Shown here piece after piece: positions 60,014 through 64,000 of a stretch of DNA of 64,000 nt. Source of the DNA: CALDTK01 sp963837005 (GTDB lineage Bacteria; Bacteroidota; Bacteroidia; Chitinophagales; Saprospiraceae). The position numbers and the translations under genes were made by a program. The first letter of the stretch is position 1. Every line of letters begins with the position of its first letter. The DNA is taken from the NCBI GenBank assembly GCA_963837005.1, contig CAWIMC010000001.1:2005515-2069514 (forward strand). Direction: 5' to 3'. The notes below the pieces were generated by a model. That model was given only the letters and a program-made list of their open reading frames with translations, was not told the DNA's origin and ran no database searches.

Positions 60014-62560
60014 CTACCGCCGGCCACGGCCACCACCACCGCCACGGTTGCCGCCGCCGCCCCAACGACCGCCACGGTCGCTGCCACGGTCGTTGCGGTC
60101 GCCACGGTCTCGACCACGCCCGCCGCCGCCGTAGCTCCCACCACCGCCACCGCTGCTAAAGCTGCCGCGTTCGTCGCTGCCGCCCTCGCTCTCTTCGGCG
60201 GGGTTGATGCGCACGGGGCGCCCGTCGAAGTGAAGATCCGAGAGCCGCTCGATGGCCTGCTTAGACACCGACTTGTCGACGTCGAAAAAGGTGTGCGTCT
60301 TGTTCATCGTGATGCGGCCAATGTCCGAACCCTTGATGTCGGCAGCGTCGCAGATCATGCCGAGCAGGTTGCCTTTGCGCCCGCCAACGTCCATGGCACC
60401 AACGTTGATGAAGAGGCGCTCCATGTTGGAGTCGTCGCGGTGGCCTCGCTCGTCGCGGTCGTTGTTGCGGTCCTTCTTGGCCACCTCGCGACCGCGCTGG
60501 TCGTTGAGATCCGGCGCAAAGCGGTAGTCATTGAGTAGCTTCTCGAACGAGTCCGAGGCAACGCGCTTGATGATGTCCTCGCGGGTGAGTCCGTCGAGGG
60601 CGTCCTCGATGGCGGGCAAGTAGGTGTCGAGTCCGTCGGCGACCTCCACTTTGCGCAGGCGGCGCATGCTGGACATGAGTCGGCGCTCGATAATTTTGTC
60701 ACCGGTCGGGATCGTCGCTTCCTCGAAACGGGCCTTGATGATGCGCTCGATCGACCGCAGGATACGGACATCCTTAGGGTGCGTGAGCGCGAGCGAGATG
60801 CCTTCGGCACCAGCGCGGCCGGTACGACCGGCGCGGTGCGTGTAGAAGCTCAGGTCGTCCGGGAGGTTGAGGTGGAACACGTGCGTGATACCGGTCACGT
60901 CGATACCGCGGGCGGCGACGTCGGTGGCGACGAGGACCTGCAAACGCTTGGAGCGAAAGCGGCCCATGACATTGTCGCGCTGCGCCTGTGAGAGGTCGCC
61001 GTGTAGGGCATCGGAGTTGTAGCCCTCCGCCGAGAGGTAGTCGGCCGTGTCCTTAGCGTCCGCGCGAGTCCGTACGAAGATGAGGCCGTACATGTCCGGA
61101 TCGAAATCGAGGAAGCGGCGCAATACCGCGAGGCGCTCCTTGGGCCGCGTGATGACGTAGCGGTGCGAGATGTTGACGTTGGCGGCGTTGCGCTCGCCGG
61201 ACTGCACCTCGACGGGGTTGTCCATGTACTCCGCGGCGATCCGGCGGACCTCCTCGGGCATCGTCGCCGAGAAGAGCCAGGTGTGCGCACTGTCGGGGAT
61301 GGACTGTAGGATGTCATCGATCTCCTCCTTGAAACCCATGTTGAGCATCTCGTCGGCCTCGTCGAGCACGAGCGTTTGAACGTGCTGCAGGTCCACGGCC
61401 CGGCGGCGAATGAGGTCGCGCAAACGCCCCGGCGTCGCGACGATCATCTGCACCCCGCGGCGGATCTGCTTGATCTGGCGCGTGATGTCGGCACCACCGT
61501 ACACCGGTGCGATGTCGACGTTTGGCATGTGCTTGGCGAAGCTCCCCATCTCGACCGTAATCTGGAGGCAGAGTTCACGCGTAGGAGCTAGCACGAGCAC
61601 CTGCGGGACGCGGGTGTTGACGTGCAAACGGTGCAGTGCAGGCAGGCCAAAGGCGGCCGTCTTGCCGGTACCGGTTTGCGCGAGACCTACGAGGTCGGTC
61701 TCGCGCTCGAGCAGGTGCGGGATGGCCTGCGCCTGGATGCGGGTCGGGTACTCGAAGCCCATATCGGACACGGCCTGCTGAAGCGGCTCAATGAGGCCGA
61801 GGCTCTTGAAGCTCGGACGATTCTCCTCTTCGGCCGGCTTGGTCTTGTCGATCTGGAGGTGGTCGACGGGGTTGTTACCCTTGGCCTTCTTAGGTTTGCC
61901 TGCGGTTGGACCGCCTGCGGCGGGCGTGTCTTCCCCGACGGACGGCCGTTCGTCGGAGGCGGATTCGTGTTGCTTGGCGGCTTTGCGGGCGGCCTTCTTG
62001 TTGGCCTTCGCGTTGCTTTCGGCCTCGTCTTCCTCGCGGCGAAGCTTTTCTGCGTCCTCTACGTCGGACTCGTTGGTGAGGGGCTCGGCGTCCATCGCCG
62101 CTTCCGAAGGAGCTTCCTTCTTGGGCTTCTTGGTGTTGAGCTTGGCGGTCGGGGCACCGACGGCCTGGTTGACGAAGTCGATGGCCTCCTGGTCGAGGGC
62201 GTCCTGGTCGATGGGCTCGTCGTAGTCGTCATCGTCCGCGGGACCGACCCACTGAGGGGCGACCGGCTTGGGGGCTTCGGCAGCGGCAGTGGCGCTCGTC
62301 TTGGCGGGAGAGGTCGCGATGTCGGCCAGTGTGGCGGGCTTGGCTTTGGCTTTGGCCTTCTTTTTTGGCTTGGCTGCGGCAGGCGTGCTTTCCCCGACGG
62401 ACGGCGGTGTATCGGACGAAGCGGTCGCCTTGTCGGCGGCTTTCTTGGCTTTTGCCTCGGCCTTGGCCTTGTTGGCAGCTTTGGTGCGGGCGCCCTTCTG
62501 GGCGGGGGTGAGCTTCGCGAGTTCCTCGGCGCTCAGGGGCTTTAATAAATCGGTGGCCAT
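60014..62560 (-). CDS. DEAD-box RNA helicase with DbpA-type C-terminus
   Basis: ATP-dependent RNA helicase, 848 residues. An unusual Lys/Ala-rich disordered N-terminal region of about 240 residues (with a duplicated PSVGE-x-TPAA segment) precedes the core: Q motif (FKSLGL, YPTRIQAQAIP), AQTGTGKT, DEAD in VLDEADEML, SAT and HRAGRTGRAG. A DbpA/CsdA-type RNA-binding domain (about 712-785) and a Gly/Arg-rich tail follow. It likely acts in ribosome assembly or mRNA decay. ATG at 62560; GTG at 62566 is possible. It has no perfect hairpin element despite its length. Confidence 0.94.
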   Translation of the reverse strand: MATDLLKPLSAEELAKLTPAQKGARTKAANKAKAEAKAKKAADKATASSDTPPSVGESTPAAAKPKKKAKAKAKPATLADIATSPAKTSATAAAEAPKPVAPQWVGPADDDDYDEPIDQDALDQEAIDFVNQAVGAPTAKLNTKKPKKEAPSEAAMDAEPLTNESDVEDAEKLRREEDEAESNAKANKKAARKAAKQHESASDERPSVGEDTPAAGGPTAGKPKKAKGNNPVDHLQIDKTKPAEEENRPSFKSLGLIEPLQQAVSDMGFEYPTRIQAQAIPHLLERETDLVGLAQTGTGKTAAFGLPALHRLHVNTRVPQVLVLAPTRELCLQITVEMGSFAKHMPNVDIAPVYGGADITRQIKQIRRGVQMIVATPGRLRDLIRRRAVDLQHVQTLVLDEADEMLNMGFKEEIDDILQSIPDSAHTWLFSATMPEEVRRIAAEYMDNPVEVQSGERNAANVNISHRYVITRPKERLAVLRRFLDFDPDMYGLIFVRTRADAKDTADYLSAEGYNSDALHGDLSQAQRDNVMGRFRSKRLQVLVATDVAARGIDVTGITHVFHLNLPDDLSFYTHRAGRTGRAGAEGISLALTHPKDVRILRSIERIIKARFEEATIPTGDKIIERRLMSSMRRLRKVEVADGLDTYLPAIEDALDGLTREDIIKRVASDSFEKLLNDYRFAPDLNDQRGREVAKKDRNNDRDERGHRDDSNMERLFINVGAMDVGGRKGNLLGMICDAADIKGSDIGRITMNKTHTFFDVDKSVSKQAIERLSDLHFDGRPVRINPAEESEGGSDERGSFSSGGGGGSYGGGGRGRDRGDRNDRGSDRGGRWGGGGNRGGGGGRGRR

Positions 62561-62736
62561 GTTCACTCGTACGGTTGAGGCCGGGCGCGAGAGTGCATCG
62601 CGTCCGACGGGGTCAGTAAGGCGGCGTCTTCGCTCGTCTCGACCCGTATCCCGTGTGTGAACCTCCTCAGCGGAGCTTCGTGCCTGCCATCTTTCGTGCA
62701 GGGCGGAAGGTCTTAACGATCAACGTCGTAAGATGT

Positions 62737-62751
62737 GTTTTGCCGGAAGGC
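62737..62751 (+). repeat. GNNA mini-hairpin element
   Basis: Stem GCC, loop GGAA; intergenic, in the predicted leader of the helicase gene. Confidence 0.8.
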
Positions 62752-62789
62752 TACCTATAAATAGGGAACTGCTTTCGCCAAAACGGGCG

Positions 62790-62797
62790 CAAAGGTA
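62790..62797 (-). promoter_or_regulatory. -7 promoter box for the helicase
   Basis: TACCTTTG on the minus strand, an exact TAnnTTTG match, giving a leader of about 220 bases that would contain elements 62770-62784 and 62737-62751. Confidence 0.45.
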
Positions 62798-63161
62798 GTC
62801 AATTGATACAGAATATTATTCGGCTTCCACCAAAACGGATCGACCTGAAGTGTAAGCGCTTGTTAATGACTGTTCGCCGGTGCTCGCTTCTCGAAGCGTT
62901 CTGGACCGGGCCTCTACTGTCGTGTAGTGCCATTACGCTGCACAGATTTGCGCGCTTTAGCCCGCGACTGTCGAGTGGCCGCGTGTAGGGGGGGCGACCC
63001 CGTGGACACCCGTGGTATGGGCGCCGTGCCAAAACGATTGTAGAGAAAGCGTACCTTCGCGCCCGTTCTCCCCCAGTCGCGGGTGGAGGACTGTTCTGCA
63101 GGCTTTCGCCAAACCCGTCGAGCGCTCCTCCGACCGGCGGTTTACGTGACCGAAAGCATGA

Positions 63162-63176
63162 GTTTTGGCGTAAGCC
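63162..63176 (+). repeat. GNNA mini-hairpin element
   Basis: Stem GGC, loop GTAA (only perfect GTAA copy); intergenic, upstream of bamA. Confidence 0.75.
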
Positions 63177-63253
63177 CGACCCTTTTTACGCGCCCCGTCA
63201 GGCACCAGACACAGCGCCCAGGCAGTTGTGGCCGTTTAAGACACGATTTGACG

Positions 63254-64000
63254 ATGTCCCCTATGCACTTATCTTTCCGTGGACTCGTGGTTGTCCTGAC
63301 CGCGCTCGTTTTGGCGCAAGCCTCTCCCTTGTCAGCACAGACCGCGGACTCCGTCGCGGCCCCCGCTCGCGTGACGGTCTCCCCGATGGACACCCTCGAG
63401 ATCGCCAACTATAAGGACCCGAGTGAGTACGAGATCGGTGCGGTGACCGTAACCGGCAACACCTTCTCTGATGCGACTGCCATTAAATCGATCGCCGGAC
63501 TGGCCGTCGGTGAGGTGATCCGTATCCCCGGACCGGACGTGACGCGCGCCGTGAAGGCCTTGATGAAGCTGCGACTCTTCACGGACGTGCAGGTCAAACT
63601 GGTCAAGACGGTCGACAACGTGGCCTTTTTGGAGATCGAGATCACCGAGCAGCCACGCCTCAGCACCTACCGCTACAAGGGTATCAAGAAGAAGTACCAC
63701 GACGACCTCAACGAGCGCCTCAAGGAAAGTCTCACGAAGGGCGGCATCGTCAATGAGAACCTGAAGCGCACGGCCAGCAACAAAATCAAGGACTACTTCG
63801 AGGAAAAGGGCTACCTCGACACGGAGGTCGCGATCTCGGAACGGGTCGACTCGATTCGCGCCAACTCGGTGATCCTCACGCTGGCCATCGACCGCGGGCC
63901 GCGCGTCAAGATTGACGAACTTCAATTCGTCGGCAACTCGGAGGTCAACGATCGCAAGCTGCGCCGCAAGATGAAGGAGACGCGCCGCAAGCGCAAGCTC
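63254..64000 (+). CDS. bamA: Outer membrane assembly factor BamA, 5' part
   Basis: The first 249 residues of the Omp85 protein that inserts beta-barrels into the outer membrane; the gene runs off the right edge. A signal peptide (VVVLTALVLAQASPLSAQ) is followed by POTRA domains: YEIGAVTVTGNTFSDATAIK, IPGPDVTRAVKALMKLRLFT, FLEIEITEQPRLSTYRYKGI and a third beginning RVKIDELQFVGNSEVNDRKL. ATG at 63254 (MSPMHLSF) or 63263 may start it. An element (63308-63322) lies in the signal peptide codons, read VLAQA. Confidence 0.92.
   Translation, partial: MSPMHLSFRGLVVVLTALVLAQASPLSAQTADSVAAPARVTVSPMDTLEIANYKDPSEYEIGAVTVTGNTFSDATAIKSIAGLAVGEVIRIPGPDVTRAVKALMKLRLFTDVQVKLVKTVDNVAFLEIEITEQPRLSTYRYKGIKKKYHDDLNERLKESLTKGGIVNENLKRTASNKIKDYFEEKGYLDTEVAISERVDSIRANSVILTLAIDRGPRVKIDELQFVGNSEVNDRKLRRKMKETRRKRKL
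63308..63322 (+). repeat. GNNA mini-hairpin element
   Basis: Stem GGC, loop GCAA; bamA signal peptide codons, sense. Confidence 0.75.

Larger units (their letters stand above)
62567..63253. other. 687-bp intergenic region rich in hairpin elements
   Basis: Divergent promoter region between the helicase and bamA genes; no coding frame is convincing. It holds two perfect elements (62737-62751, 63162-63176) and degenerate ones at 62770-62784, 62822-62836, 63020-63035 and 63101-63114. A TACCTTTG -7 box for the helicase is at 62797-62790 and a TACCTTCG box toward bamA at 63052-63059. Confidence 0.6.

Noticed and set aside
439..63322. The repeated element as an RNA-level signal such as a terminator or GNRA receptor motif
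   Set aside because: Sense and antisense copies are about equal (21 to 19) and most are inside genes, so a role in mRNA is unlikely. The T-run precedes the stem, opposite to an intrinsic terminator.

Overview
The window is a gene-dense, GC-rich stretch of a Bacteroidota chromosome. The lineage is inferred from type IX secretion C-terminal sorting domains, a DUF4292 lipoprotein, a DUF5606 protein, a degenerate EnvC-like M23 protein behind a sugar nucleotidyltransferase/TPR pair, a multi-domain metallo-beta-lactamase/rhodanese protein, a fused-type E1 alpha/beta dehydrogenase, TAnnTTTG-like -7 boxes and few Shine-Dalgarno sequences. A high-GC Saprospiria (Lewinella-like) host is plausible but not proven. 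No rRNA, tRNA, CRISPR array, phage or intact mobile element was seen.

Layout. 1-10.6 kb: 3' end of an M23 peptidase, GH20 hexosaminidase, GMC oxidoreductase, two small secreted Pro-rich proteins, a GH3/serine-hydrolase fusion, dCTP deaminase and a T9SS-sorted alpha/beta hydrolase. 10.8-17.7 kb: WD40 protein, phosphopantetheinyl transferase, MsrA, a PIG-L-like protein, a SIMPL lipoprotein, an APH-M23 fusion and a Dabb lipoprotein. 17.7-23.3 kb: a DUF1778/GNAT toxin-antitoxin pair, cytochrome bd (cydB frameshifted) and a SulP transporter. 23.3-27.8 kb: a decayed accessory patch with the MBL/rhodanese gene, a partial copy of its last domain, two broken envelope genes and a RelE-type pair. 28-34.3 kb: hflX and the nucleotidyltransferase/TPR/DUF4292/EnvC-like operon. 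34.4-38.5 kb: pheT, a zinc-type MerC gene with a palindromic operator and the stump of a G3E GTPase gene, and a ChaN-like protein. 38.7-47 kb: DUF5655, a TetR/hydrolase pair, patatin, GH109-like oxidoreductase, an unknown protein, M28 peptidase and DUF5606. 47-53.6 kb: E1 alpha/beta, a T9SS beta-helix protein, an IS5-type remnant, an unknown gene and a lipoprotein. 53.8-64 kb: two class A penicillin-binding proteins, a FemAB/GNAT-like protein, a DEAD-box helicase and the start of bamA.

Envelope and peptidoglycan work dominates: three M23 proteins, GH20, the GH3/serine-hydrolase fusion, two PBPs and BamA.

The most unusual signal is a dispersed 15-bp element: GTTTT, then a 3-bp stem closed by a GNNA tetraloop (commonest form GTTTT-GGC-GAAA-GCC). 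I count 43 perfect copies in 64 kb and about twenty near copies, where about 0.1 would be expected by chance. They lie on both strands (22 plus, 21 minus), mostly inside genes and in several reading frames, with no preference for the coding strand (21 sense, 19 antisense, 3 intergenic). Stem bases change in compensating pairs. This looks like a high-copy, DNA-level, structure-based signal, comparable in density to DNA uptake sequences. Its role is unknown. Counts were made by eye.
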